The notes under the pieces are model-generated. The model had not been told where the DNA came from. It did not search any database and was given only the letters and a program-made list of their open reading frames with translations. Shown here one piece after another: positions 45,580-53,854 of a stretch of 64,000 nt of DNA. The stretch is from Fangia hongkongensis FSC776 = DSM 21703. GTDB lineage: Bacteria; Pseudomonadota; Gammaproteobacteria; Francisellales; Francisellaceae. The stretch lies in contig NZ_KB902272.1 in NCBI RefSeq assembly GCF_000379445.1, positions 62,001 to 126,000 of the forward strand, written 5' to 3'. Positions within the stretch are counted from its first letter, which is position 1; each line of letters starts with the position of its first letter. The position numbers were made by a program, and so were the translations under genes.

Positions 45580-45896
45580 TGGCTAAACACCTTCAAGCCA
45601 ATTACGCCAGCTATGATTAGAACAAGGCATAGTATCTTTAATAAGCTGATAGAATCACCGAGTACCACCATGCCAATGATGGCTGTTCCAACGGCGCCAA
45701 TGCCAGTCCATACAGGATAAGCAATACTAATCGGTATGCTTTTCATTGCCAGTGACAATAAATAGAAGCTTAGAATCATCCCTAAAATAGTAATAACACT
45801 TGCTGTTAAGTGAGTAAATCCGTGTGAAAATTTCAGTGCAATAGCCCAAATAACTTCAGTTATTCCAGCAAAAAGTAAAAATATCCATGCAAGCAT
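45576..45896 (-). CDS. sugE: SMR family exporter (SugE/Gdx-like)
   Basis: A 106-residue, four-helix small multidrug resistance protein. The essential glutamate is in FAGITEVIWAIALKFSHGF in helix 1; the WAIALK and HGFTHL features favour the SugE/Gdx branch, whose members export guanidinium. No guanidine riboswitch is visible upstream. The start at 45896 follows AAAGGAG; an ATG ten codons upstream is less likely. The gene overlaps the convergent nitroreductase gene by four bases. Confidence 0.85.
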   Translation of the reverse strand: MLAWIFLLFAGITEVIWAIALKFSHGFTHLTASVITILGMILSFYLLSLAMKSIPISIAYPVWTGIGAVGTAIIGMVVLGDSISLLKILCLVLIIAGVIGLKVFSH

Positions 45897-46057
45897 GCTA
45901 TGTCTCCTTTGATCAGTTTTAGTCAATTCATTGTTCAGCAGTTTTATATAAACATCAGTGCTTATAGTTGATATGAACTAAAAAATTAGCTCAGGCAATG
46001 CTGAAAATGAACTTAATAAATATCTATAAAGTGTCATAGCGTAATGGCTTTATGGTT

Positions 46058-46525
46058 TTAAGCAGAAGCTTGTTGCTCTTGCTGTTTTTGTTGGTATAGC
46101 ATGTCAAAGTTAACTGGTGCAAGACATAGCTGAGGAAATCCGCCTTTTGACACGATATCAGAAATAGCTTCGCGAGCATAAGGGTAAAGTATATTTGGAC
46201 AAAATGCATATTTTGCATGCTCAAGTTGCTCTTCATTCATATTATCAATGACGAAGATTCCAGCTTGCTGCACTTCTGCTTTAAATGCGTCATCGTCGGC
46301 ACATTTGACATTCGCTTCAACCGTTAATACCACTTCAAAAATATTATCCTCTGGCAGGGCGTTTACCTGAGTATTAAGTGCAATATTAAGCTCAGGTTTC
46401 CATTCACGATTAAAGATGTGCGCACCTTTTGGAATTTCAAATGAAATATCTTTAATGTAAACTTTTTGAATTTGAAATTGTACTTCATTCTCAGCTGCTG
46501 TTTTAGCTTCATTTGTATCTGTCAT
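46058..46525 (-). CDS. secB: Protein-export chaperone SecB
   Basis: SecB keeps precursors unfolded and delivers them to SecA. The 155-residue length is standard. Family segments are [22 protein letters not shown] near residue 16, VVLTVEANV, and the C-terminal [37 protein letters not shown] Gln-rich tail ([11 protein letters not shown]) ends it. It is third in a yibN-grxC-secB operon, the same order as in many gammaproteobacteria. Confidence 0.96.
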   Translation of the reverse strand: MTDTNEAKTAAENEVQFQIQKVYIKDISFEIPKGAHIFNREWKPELNIALNTQVNALPEDNIFEVVLTVEANVKCADDDAFKAEVQQAGIFVIDNMNEEQLEHAKYAFCPNILYPYAREAISDIVSKGGFPQLCLAPVNFDMLYQQKQQEQQASA

Positions 46526-46543
46526 AGTATTTCCTTTTATTTT

Positions 46544-46798
46544 CTATTTTTCTAGGGTTAACAACGTATCAAGTTTGCCTTTATCTTCCAGTAACATCAA
46601 GTCATCGCAGCCACCAATATGGCGATTATTAATAAAGATTTGTGGAACAGTGTGACGCTTTGCTCTCTCTAGCATTTCTGCGCGTAGAGGAGGGTTATTG
46701 GTGATATCATAATATTGAATGACTTGCCCCTTTTTCTCAAGCAAAGCTTTTGCCTCAACACAGTAAGGGCAGGTGGGTTTTATATACATTTCAATCAT
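46544..46798 (-). CDS. grxC: Glutaredoxin 3
   Basis: An 84-residue glutaredoxin. The dithiol active site is CPYC at Cys10 and Cys13, followed by the glutathione-binding TVPQIFINNRHIGGCDDLM segment with the cis-proline. It reduces disulfides with glutathione in the cytoplasm. It lies between yibN and secB, with 18 bases to secB. Confidence 0.95.
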   Translation of the reverse strand: MIEMYIKPTCPYCVEAKALLEKKGQVIQYYDITNNPPLRAEMLERAKRHTVPQIFINNRHIGGCDDLMLLEDKGKLDTLLTLEK

Positions 46799-46834
46799 GA
46801 TGCTTATCTTCTATTCTCTATTGAATTTAATGCT

Positions 46835-47317
46835 CTACTGCTTCTTTTTCTTCTTTTTATTTGGAAGCACATTTGTTGTGGTTTGCACGGTCTTTTTGGC
46901 ATCGACAGGAAGCTTTTCAGCTCGCCAGCTTTTCAATCCACCTTTTAACACATACACTTTGCTAAAGCCTTCTTTTTTAAGAAGTTGGTAGGCGCTTTTA
47001 GCTGTGACACCGTTATCGCAATAAATAATAATGGGTGCTTCTTTATGTTTATTAAGCATTTTTGTATTGGATTTTAATGTATCTATCGTCGCATGGATTG
47101 CACCAACGATGTGCGCCTTGCTGTAAGCTTCATCATCGCGAATATCAAGAAAAACACCTTTATTGCGATTGGCAAGGTTGATGGCATCTTGTGCCTGAAG
47201 GTTAAAGCGCCCCGCACTGGCGACGCGGAACTCATAAACAAAATAGATGATCAGCATAATGATAAATGCCGCACATAAAAGCCAGTTGGCAGCAATAAAT
47301 TGTGATAGGTTGGACAT
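46835..47317 (-). CDS. yibN: Membrane-anchored rhodanese-like protein (YibN-like)
   Basis: A 160-residue protein with one N-terminal membrane helix (residues 10-29) followed by a cytoplasmic rhodanese domain. The active-site cysteine is Cys100 in YCDNGVTAKS; the LDIRDDEAYSKAHI motif comes near residue 57. The C-terminus is very lysine-rich (KKKKKK). YibN often precedes grxC and secB, as here, and this order supports the name. Confidence 0.9.
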   Translation of the reverse strand: MSNLSQFIAANWLLCAAFIIMLIIYFVYEFRVASAGRFNLQAQDAINLANRNKGVFLDIRDDEAYSKAHIVGAIHATIDTLKSNTKMLNKHKEAPIIIYCDNGVTAKSAYQLLKKEGFSKVYVLKGGLKSWRAEKLPVDAKKTVQTTTNVLPNKKKKKKQ

Positions 47318-47512
47318 AGGTTGCCTGTTATTCCTGTTGTGTTTAGTTTGTATTAATATAAATTCACGAAATTATATACCAATCACAGCGCATTTTACAG
47401 CGCTTCTTGCTGCACAAAGTTTTTATTTTGAGGCAGATAATCTATTGGGCTTGATAAGTAATCAAAAATAAAATCCAGATGAGCGAAGTTATATTAAGCT
47501 TATAAAAGTGAT

Positions 47513-48763
47513 CTAGTGTTTAGCGGGCTCTAAAAATATAGATATCGTTAATCCTTTAGGTGCTTTATTTTCAATTATGATTTCGCCATTTATTTGATGT
47601 ACCAGTTCATATACTACAGCAAGCCCAAGGCCATGTCCTGCGCGTATTCGTGCTTCATGTTGGTTATCTGCTTGGTATTTAGCTTGAAATAATAAGCTTT
47701 TATTAAGTGATTTAGGAATGCCTGGACCATTATCTGATACTCGAAGGACAATATTATTCTGTTGCCTAAATAAAGCGATATCAATCTGAGTGGCAAATTT
47801 GATGGAGTTGTTAATTAAATTATAAAGTATTCGTTTGATGATAATTGCACTTCCCATAATAATGTTATGCTCATGCTCTAGGTTATGACTGATGTTAACA
47901 CCTGAAGAAATGTATTCTTCAATAATAATGTTTGTTAAAGAGTTAAGCTCTATTGCTTTATGTGGTTGGCTTTCAAATGTGCTCATATCTAAAATTTGTT
48001 TAATCATGAGACGAGTTTCATCAATGTCTTTGAGACAGGCTTTCACCTCTTTGGTTTGATCAAGTGAATGTAACCGGTAATATACCCTTGTCAAGGGAGT
48101 GTTAAGATCATGAGAAACGGATTCTAATATTTTGACTCTGGTATTCATTAAGTCAGATACACGACTTTTTAATAAATGAATTAGGTTTGTTGTTCCTTGG
48201 AAAATTTCCAGCGCAATTGAGGCTGGTTTAGGAATACGGAGCTCCTCTAAAATAGCATACAAATTTGTTAATGTTGAATAAAGGCGGTGAAATATTAATC
48301 CCGCAACAAAAAGTAAAATAGAAATAAATAAGGTTGTTATTACCCGTGCGCTGAGGTTAATAAAAAGATAGCTGTAATTTGGCCTTGCTTGTATGTTTAA
48401 CCATAAATGTGGTTTGATATTGAGTGAAAAATTCCCATGAACAAACGGGTGCTGATTTAAATAGTTTTGTAGTTGTGTGCTATTGTGCATAAACAGTGTT
48501 GGTGTATAGATAGGTGCTGGAGATAAATCTAAATCAAAATAGAAGTTGTCTAGATCCAAATATGCATAATGCTTAGGTGCTGTAATAGATTTAAAATTAT
48601 TATCTTTAGCTTCTTTCCCATAATTAACAATATCCATAATAGTACCAATAGCTTGGTGCTGGTTATTAAATTGGATTGCCTGAGTGATTTTAAAATATGT
48701 ATGTATTATAAGAAAGCCTATAGTGACGACCAAAAGAGCAATAATTAAAAATCGTACTTTCAT
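47513..48763 (-). CDS. Sensor histidine kinase
   Basis: A 416-residue membrane histidine kinase. Two helices (residues 5-25 and 140-165) enclose a periplasmic sensor of about 115 residues. The phospho-acceptor is the His in SVSHDLNTPLTRV near residue 217, followed by an ATPase domain with the N box NNSIKFATQ and G boxes DNGPGIPKS and RAGHGLGLAVV. The gene overlaps the upstream response regulator by four bases (ATGA). The sensed signal is unknown. Confidence 0.93.
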   Translation of the reverse strand: MKVRFLIIALLVVTIGFLIIHTYFKITQAIQFNNQHQAIGTIMDIVNYGKEAKDNNFKSITAPKHYAYLDLDNFYFDLDLSPAPIYTPTLFMHNSTQLQNYLNQHPFVHGNFSLNIKPHLWLNIQARPNYSYLFINLSARVITTLFISILLFVAGLIFHRLYSTLTNLYAILEELRIPKPASIALEIFQGTTNLIHLLKSRVSDLMNTRVKILESVSHDLNTPLTRVYYRLHSLDQTKEVKACLKDIDETRLMIKQILDMSTFESQPHKAIELNSLTNIIIEEYISSGVNISHNLEHEHNIIMGSAIIIKRILYNLINNSIKFATQIDIALFRQQNNIVLRVSDNGPGIPKSLNKSLLFQAKYQADNQHEARIRAGHGLGLAVVYELVHQINGEIIIENKAPKGLTISIFLEPAKH

Positions 48764-49515
48764 GCGTCATATACTGTTTGGGTAACATCAGCGTTTAACA
48801 TATAGCCTTTGTGGTAAACGGTTCTAATCAGTCTGGTTCCATCCTCATGTAAACGCTTTCTTAATAAACTAATACGAACATCTATGCTGCGATCATAAGG
48901 GGAGTGTTTTACCGATCGCAGCTTTTGTGTTAAAAAGTCTCTAGAAAGAACTTGTCGCGGGTGGTTGAGAAACAGCAGCAGTAAGTCATATTCGCCCGTT
49001 GATAAAAACACCGTGACTTTGTCAGGCGTTGTCAAAGTAAAGTCTTTGGTATTAAGCTGCCAGTTTTCAAAGGTATAAGTGCCAGTAGGGGAGGTTTTTC
49101 CTACTGGTAGATTGTCAATATCATTTTTAGTTCGGCGTAAAATAGCGCTACAGCGTGCAATGAGTTCAGCAGGATTGATAGGTTTAGAAATACAATCATC
49201 CACACCTGCTTCAAAGGCCAAAATAGATTTAACCGGTTTGATTTCATTATCATTTAAACAAGTCATCATAATAATGGGAATGTCAGAGACTTCCCTGATA
49301 TATCTACATGTATCAATACCATCAATTTGAGGCATCATTAGATCAAGCAGGATAATGTCAAAATTATGTACAGAGGTTTTTAAATAGTGTTTGATATTCT
49401 TCCCACTATTTAATATTTTCGTATCAATATCAAAGTAACGTTTAATGCTTTTTGATAGATATATACAGATCTCTCTATCATCATCGATAATCAAAATTTG
49501 GTTCACTAACGACAT
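48760..49515 (-). CDS. OmpR/PhoB-type response regulator
   Basis: A 251-residue response regulator. The receiver has DDDRE near residue 13, the phospho-acceptor Asp in IILLDLMMPQIDG near residue 58 and the Lys in SKPINPAEL near residue 111; the C-terminal winged helix reads LLLLFLNHPRQVLSRDFLTQKL and DVRISLLRKRL. The kinase gene follows with a 4-base overlap. ATG 49515 has GGGGGA eight bases upstream. It is divergent from the pilus locus, and direct repeats in front of that locus may be its binding site. Confidence 0.93.
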   Translation of the reverse strand: MSLVNQILIIDDDREICIYLSKSIKRYFDIDTKILNSGKNIKHYLKTSVHNFDIILLDLMMPQIDGIDTCRYIREVSDIPIIMMTCLNDNEIKPVKSILAFEAGVDDCISKPINPAELIARCSAILRRTKNDIDNLPVGKTSPTGTYTFENWQLNTKDFTLTTPDKVTVFLSTGEYDLLLLFLNHPRQVLSRDFLTQKLRSVKHSPYDRSIDVRISLLRKRLHEDGTRLIRTVYHKGYMLNADVTQTVYDA

Positions 49516-49588
49516 GGTCATTTCCCCCTTCCCAATTTAGCATGAACTGTTTAGATTATTAAAATGCTAACGCAATTTGTGCGCTTGA

Positions 49589-49617
49589 TGAAAATAGCCC
49601 CTGCCTTGCTATTTTCA
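49589..49617. repeat. Perfect 10-bp inverted repeat in the divergent intergenic region
   Basis: TGAAAATAGC (49589-49598) and GCTATTTTCA (49608-49617) pair perfectly around a 9-base loop. It lies 74 bases upstream of the response regulator start, so it is either in that gene's 5' leader or an operator. It is not placed to end a gene. Confidence 0.55.
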
Positions 49618-49747
49618 CGGTAAGTATAAATTCACTGTGCCATCAATAATGTTCTGATAGACATTTGAACTGTATCACTTTTAATTGTGGTTTAATAGGT
49701 AATTTTATCAAAAGTAAGTTAGGGTAATTAAAATCAAACACACTTTC

Positions 49748-49773
49748 TTTACATTTTTTTACACATATTTACA
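49748..49773 (+). promoter_or_regulatory. Three TTTACA direct repeats at exact 10-bp spacing
   Basis: TTTACA occurs at 49748, 49758 and 49768, in phase with the DNA helix. A TATATT that may be the -10 box follows at 49785-49790. OmpR-family regulators bind such in-phase direct repeats just upstream of the promoter, and an OmpR-type regulator is encoded next door. Binding is inferred. Confidence 0.55.
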
Positions 49774-49807
49774 TCTTTTAAGAGTATATTTTCTATGGGG
49801 TTTAGAT

Positions 49808-50119
49808 ATGAGTGATAAAGGGGGAGATGTGACTCAAGCTGGCTATAATGACTATACTAATGTAGAAGAGCTTTCTAACTTAGATCAATTTTTATGTGAA
49901 ATAGGGGTATATGATTTAGAAACAGGAATCGCTAAATTAAATTCTAAGGAACTGCATTATTTAAGACTGTTGTCTACAGGGAGTAGTTACCAAGAGATTT
50001 CAAGCTTATTAAAATTATCGCTTAGGAGTATTTATTACTATGCAGATACCATTAAAAATAAGATGAATTTTACAAGTAGGTTGGAGCTTTTTAAGTTATC
50101 AAAGATACTTTATGGTTGA
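49808..50119 (+). CDS. Small LuxR/GerE-type DNA-binding protein
   Basis: A 103-residue protein consisting almost only of a LuxR-type helix-turn-helix: LNSKELHYLRLLSTGSSYQEISSLLKLSLRSIYYYADTIKNKMNF at residues 44-88. It lacks the large sensor domain of the other regulators in the window. The 45-residue N-terminus is acidic. It is first in the pilus locus, 124 bases before a larger LuxR-type gene, and so a probable local regulator of pilus genes. Confidence 0.75.
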   Translation: MSDKGGDVTQAGYNDYTNVEELSNLDQFLCEIGVYDLETGIAKLNSKELHYLRLLSTGSSYQEISSLLKLSLRSIYYYADTIKNKMNFTSRLELFKLSKILYG

Positions 50120-50188
50120 TTATAATTGAATATCTGTCTAAAGATCTGACATCAACTGTACAGTGCTGAGTGTTATATGGGAATGGGT

Positions 50189-50212
50189 ATAAATATAAAT
50201 ATAAATATAAAT
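50189..50212 (+). repeat. Tandem repeat (ATAAAT)x4
   Basis: Four perfect copies of the hexamer ATAAAT lie between the two LuxR-type genes, 31 bases before the chosen start of the second. The unit length is a multiple of three, so copy changes would not shift a frame, but could alter leader spacing. Confidence 0.7.
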
Positions 50213-50242
50213 GGGATGATTTCTAGAAGGGGGAGTTTAGGG

Positions 50243-51019
50243 ATGTTTGGAAAAATGCACAAAACACGCTTATCAAAGTATTATCGTTGCCTTGAGTTAT
50301 TGGGTATTGATTACTTTAAAGTGTTTTATATTCGCCAAGATAAAAAGGTCCTGATTTTTTGTAATGATAATAACATGCAAATAACAGGCTCAGGTGACAT
50401 TAATACTAGAGAGAAAGTTGATTATAACAACGCGTTTAGAAGCTTTTATTGCTCGTGTGTTAAGGGGTATAAAACAGGACAAATACTACCGTGGAAGGAG
50501 CTTCTACCGTATGAAGAGCTTCAAGTACTTCAACTAAAAGGAATGCTATCGGGGTGTCATTTTATATTGCCATATTCACTTGATAATAAAGGAGTGTCAA
50601 TTTATATTTTTGGCTCTAAGACACATGATATTGATTTTAGTAAAAAGAGTTACCTTTTATATGCCTTTACTCGTTATTTCTCACGCGCCATTTTAGCCAC
50701 TACACCTCTTGATTATAAGGAATACTATGGGGGTTTTTTATGTCAAAAAGAGCTATATCTATGCGCAAAGATGCTTGAGTTAGTTCGCCGGCTAAACTCT
50801 TTTTTGCCTATGGAAGAGCTGAGTCATTCAGAGTTTACAGTCTTGCGACACATAAGAGACTTTCAAACAGAAAAAGAGCTTTCTGCTTTCTTATCTATTT
50901 CAGAAAGAGCGTTACGTTATCATATCCAAAATATCAAACAAAAAATGGGAAAGAATACGCTTTCAGAGATCAAACAGTTAAGCAAGGACAGTTTTCCCAC
51001 AGAGTTTACGTTGATCTAG
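50243..51019 (+). CDS. LuxR-type regulator of the pilus locus
   Basis: A 258-residue protein with a sensor-like region of about 190 residues and a LuxR-type C-terminus, LSHSEFTVLRHIRDFQTEKELSAFLSISERALRYHIQNIKQKMG. Its N-terminus resembles the other two large LuxR-type proteins in arrangement, e.g. YRCLELLGIDYFKVFYIRQ. I choose ATG 50243, seven bases after GGAG; the frame is open 66 bases further upstream across a hexamer repeat. It is followed two bases later by the prepilin peptidase gene. Confidence 0.72.
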   Translation: MFGKMHKTRLSKYYRCLELLGIDYFKVFYIRQDKKVLIFCNDNNMQITGSGDINTREKVDYNNAFRSFYCSCVKGYKTGQILPWKELLPYEELQVLQLKGMLSGCHFILPYSLDNKGVSIYIFGSKTHDIDFSKKSYLLYAFTRYFSRAILATTPLDYKEYYGGFLCQKELYLCAKMLELVRRLNSFLPMEELSHSEFTVLRHIRDFQTEKELSAFLSISERALRYHIQNIKQKMGKNTLSEIKQLSKDSFPTEFTLI

Positions 51020-51021
51020 AA

Positions 51022-51786
51022 ATGGAAAAGGTATTAATAGCGCTTATAGGAAGCGCTTTAACGATTGCTCTTTCAACGCTTATACTATATGGCTCTAGAT
51101 ATATTTCCCTTTGTATTTTGCGAGGGAGAGACATTAGCATGGGAAAGCTGCTCGTTGGAGCTGTGCGCTCATTATTTACATTACATCGACGCAATCAGTT
51201 TGTGATATTTATTGTTTTATCCATAGTAAATATAGTGCTTAGCTTGCTTGTTGTAGCACTGTACCATACAGCTTTAGAGTATCTTTATATGATGGTTTTG
51301 ATTATTGGGCTTGAAATTCTATTTTTCTGTGATAGTCGATACTTTTTATTACCTGATATCATAACGATATCAATGCTTTGGCTGATTCTTTTAATGATAG
51401 CATGCCACTGGAAAGAGGATATTGAGCTTGAAAATGCTATTTTAGGCGCAGCTATAGGATATGTATTTCCATTTTGTATTAATTATCTCTATAAGGTTTT
51501 AAAAGGACGCTCTGGCCTTGGCTACGGCGATATGAAGCTCTTCGCTTGTTGTGGTTGTTATTTTGGCACCAAGCTGCTTTTTGCTATTATTTGCATCTCT
51601 TGTCTTAGTCTCTCTATATATGTGGCTATTGCAAATGTGTTATTCAAAAAGAATCTAGATGTGATTTATCCATTAGGGCCACATATTTGTCTTAGTTTTT
51701 TAAGTTTTATCTTAATAGCACCGTTGGGCATTACAGATGATTTATTAAAAGGATATTACACGATATTAATACCTTTTCTCCATTAG
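51022..51786 (+). CDS. Type IV prepilin peptidase
   Basis: An aspartic membrane protease that removes prepilin leader peptides at the inner face of the membrane. The catalytic aspartates are Asp104 (FCDSRYFLLPD) and Asp170 in the GYGD motif (GLGYGDMKL). The 254-residue protein has about seven helices. The zinc-binding double CxxC motif of the N-terminal methylase region of PilD is missing, so N-methylation may be absent or altered. It is two bases after a regulator gene and starts the structural part of the pilus locus. Confidence 0.88.
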   Translation: MEKVLIALIGSALTIALSTLILYGSRYISLCILRGRDISMGKLLVGAVRSLFTLHRRNQFVIFIVLSIVNIVLSLLVVALYHTALEYLYMMVLIIGLEILFFCDSRYFLLPDIITISMLWLILLMIACHWKEDIELENAILGAAIGYVFPFCINYLYKVLKGRSGLGYGDMKLFACCGCYFGTKLLFAIICISCLSLSIYVAIANVLFKKNLDVIYPLGPHICLSFLSFILIAPLGITDDLLKGYYTILIPFLH

Positions 51787-51878
51787 AAACTTCCTATTTA
51801 TAACATATTGTTTTTGCTACAAAAGCGGATAATTCAGTTAACTTGATTGGGAATTTTAAAATATATAGTAGTGTAAAT

Positions 51879-52430
51879 ATGACGTATCAGAAGGGCTTTA
51901 GTCTATTTGAGTTTGGATTGATTATTGTTCTTATGGCTATTTTGGTCGTATTAACGCTTTTTGTTTTTGAAATAGTTCAAAATAGAGTAGAGAAAAGTGC
52001 GGGGGTGAATCTTGCAATCGAAAATTATATAAGTATTGAAAGAAGGCAAGCCTATGCATTTTCCAATATTGGGGATAGCGATATTTCGGCACAAGCTATC
52101 CCACTTGAGACTTTACAAGAGTTAAAAAAACTAAAAGATAAGCTGAAAAACCTGTATGACATAACAATCATATTGCCCAATAAGCAAAATGGCAATAACT
52201 ATACCAAGGTGGTTAGTGGGAGGTATTTATATAGCATTATCAAACAAATGTTAATAATGCCAAAAAATCTATTATATGGGGCCTTTGAGCGTGGAGCTTA
52301 CTCAATTAAGAACAAGAGCATTCATATTAAGTCGTGCACAAATGAGATGTGTAAGGTGATCATATATGAGCCACTTTACTACTCAGGTCGAAATAATGCA
52401 TACAATCAATTTGCAGTAAAAATTGTATAG
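51879..52430 (+). CDS. Type IV pilin-like protein (minor pilin 1)
   Basis: A 183-residue prepilin. The leader is only about six residues: MTYQKG, cleaved before FSLFEFGLIIVLMAILVVL, with glutamate at +5 of the mature chain. The C-terminal half has a pair of cysteines (SCTNEMC). I chose ATG 51879; the frame could start earlier from TTG 51843 but without a ribosome site. It is the first of four consecutive pilin-like genes. Confidence 0.85.
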   Translation: MTYQKGFSLFEFGLIIVLMAILVVLTLFVFEIVQNRVEKSAGVNLAIENYISIERRQAYAFSNIGDSDISAQAIPLETLQELKKLKDKLKNLYDITIILPNKQNGNNYTKVVSGRYLYSIIKQMLIMPKNLLYGAFERGAYSIKNKSIHIKSCTNEMCKVIIYEPLYYSGRNNAYNQFAVKIV

Positions 52431-52450
52431 GCTGTGTGGGAGAGAGCACT

Positions 52451-53854
52451 TTGGAAAATAGGAAACAGCAGCTAGGTATAAGTCTGATAGAAGTTGCGCT
52501 GTCTATCAGCATATTTAGCTTGACCATAATAATGGTGTTGAAGACGTTTAATTTTCAACAAAATCAAAATGATATTATTGATACTACTGTGCAAAAGGTA
52601 CAGGCAGTAATTGCGGTTGCAAATGCATTACAATCAGGCGGCTATTATCCCAGCGAAAAAACATTAGACACTTATTTTTCACAGCGAAATATTAATATAA
52701 ATTTAAACACAACAGGTGCTGGAACCTATCTAGGTTACAAGGCAAATAATACGGGGATTCCTTATTTTCGTATACAGTTTTGTGCCTCTAAAGCCTCTCC
52801 TTTAGGAAGGCTTGTGGGTCAGTATTTTTATGCGACTGAAATTCAAACGCCTGAAGCGAAACAAGTTTGTACACAAAATGGGATATTAGATCGGTTTCAA
52901 TACCTTGTCACCTTGTACTCTACCCAACTTTTACCTCACTCTATACATACGTTATTTAAAACTTCCAGTGTATACTTTTCACAACCAGCTCCAGAGCCAT
53001 CCTCCATAACAAGCACAGCTGTGTGCTACAAGCATGGAGGAAAGCCTTCTAAATGTTTAAAAAAATATAGGATATATAACATATCCCTTAATGATGGCAG
53101 CTTTAGAAAACCTGAAGTTTCTATTTACGATAGTGGAAATGAGAGCCATCATCAAGGGCTAAGAAGTGATCAAATTCAGAGGATGAAGTGCCCTATAAAC
53201 TCTGTATTAGCCTCAATGCCGCTATTAAACAGTGCCTTTTTTACTAACCCATCCCACATGTTTCAGGTGAATGGTTCGGTTGGAACCAATCCTACGATGC
53301 AGATGATTAAAACATTAACTGTTTTGCCTGAGGTTACTGATCAAAATGCATTAGAAGTGACACTACCATATAGAGGCACTGTTAATCAGCAGGCTAATGA
53401 GAGTGGTGTTTTTAGATTTTTAGCAAGTAACATCAATGATAAAGAAGATAGTTTTTTAAATGCCTATCATAATTTATTAACTCAACAGTCTCAAAGAGGA
53501 ATATTACCAGACTCAGACCCGCTTGTTGACAAATGGACGTATCAATTTATTAATCATACATCTTCTAAGCTTCCGTATTTTTATGATGTTCCTGGTTTTC
53601 CTGTATTTTCGCCAGAAATGCGATCTGCACTATTTCACTATGGAGGGATATTTAACATATATGGTGATAATTATAGGTTTCTTACTAGAAGAGAGCTCAC
53701 GCAATATAGTAATGTCACAGTGAATGAGCTGGGTGTCGTTGTGCTTCAGTGGTGTGTTCCCGATGTGTTTATACATGACAGTGGGGGCTCTCAGCCAGTG
53801 GTAGGGCGACTTGATTGCAATCAGATAAATCGTAAAGGTTGTGGAGTATATTGA
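52451..53854 (+). CDS. Large pilin-like protein (minor pilin 2)
   Basis: A 467-residue protein with a class III leader (MENRKQQLG) cleaved before ISLIEVALSISIFSLTIIM, with Glu at +5. The large C-terminal domain, about 430 residues, is rich in Tyr, Pro and Asn and contains several Cys (CYKHGGKPSKC, ending DCNQINRKGCGVY). Such long minor pilins may be tip adhesins, like PilV or CofB, but no homology is recognised. Start is TTG 52451, five bases after GGAGAGA; a GTG at 52436 is the alternative. It overlaps the next start by one base. Confidence 0.8.
   Translation: MENRKQQLGISLIEVALSISIFSLTIIMVLKTFNFQQNQNDIIDTTVQKVQAVIAVANALQSGGYYPSEKTLDTYFSQRNININLNTTGAGTYLGYKANNTGIPYFRIQFCASKASPLGRLVGQYFYATEIQTPEAKQVCTQNGILDRFQYLVTLYSTQLLPHSIHTLFKTSSVYFSQPAPEPSSITSTAVCYKHGGKPSKCLKKYRIYNISLNDGSFRKPEVSIYDSGNESHHQGLRSDQIQRMKCPINSVLASMPLLNSAFFTNPSHMFQVNGSVGTNPTMQMIKTLTVLPEVTDQNALEVTLPYRGTVNQQANESGVFRFLASNINDKEDSFLNAYHNLLTQQSQRGILPDSDPLVDKWTYQFINHTSSKLPYFYDVPGFPVFSPEMRSALFHYGGIFNIYGDNYRFLTRRELTQYSNVTVNELGVVVLQWCVPDVFIHDSGGSQPVVGRLDCNQINRKGCGVY

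Noticed and set aside
45897-46057. Possible guanidine riboswitch before the SugE-like gene
   Set aside because: I looked for the ACGR-loop hairpins of the guanidine-II class and saw none; guanidine-I and -III are too complex to confirm by eye and nothing suggestive is there.
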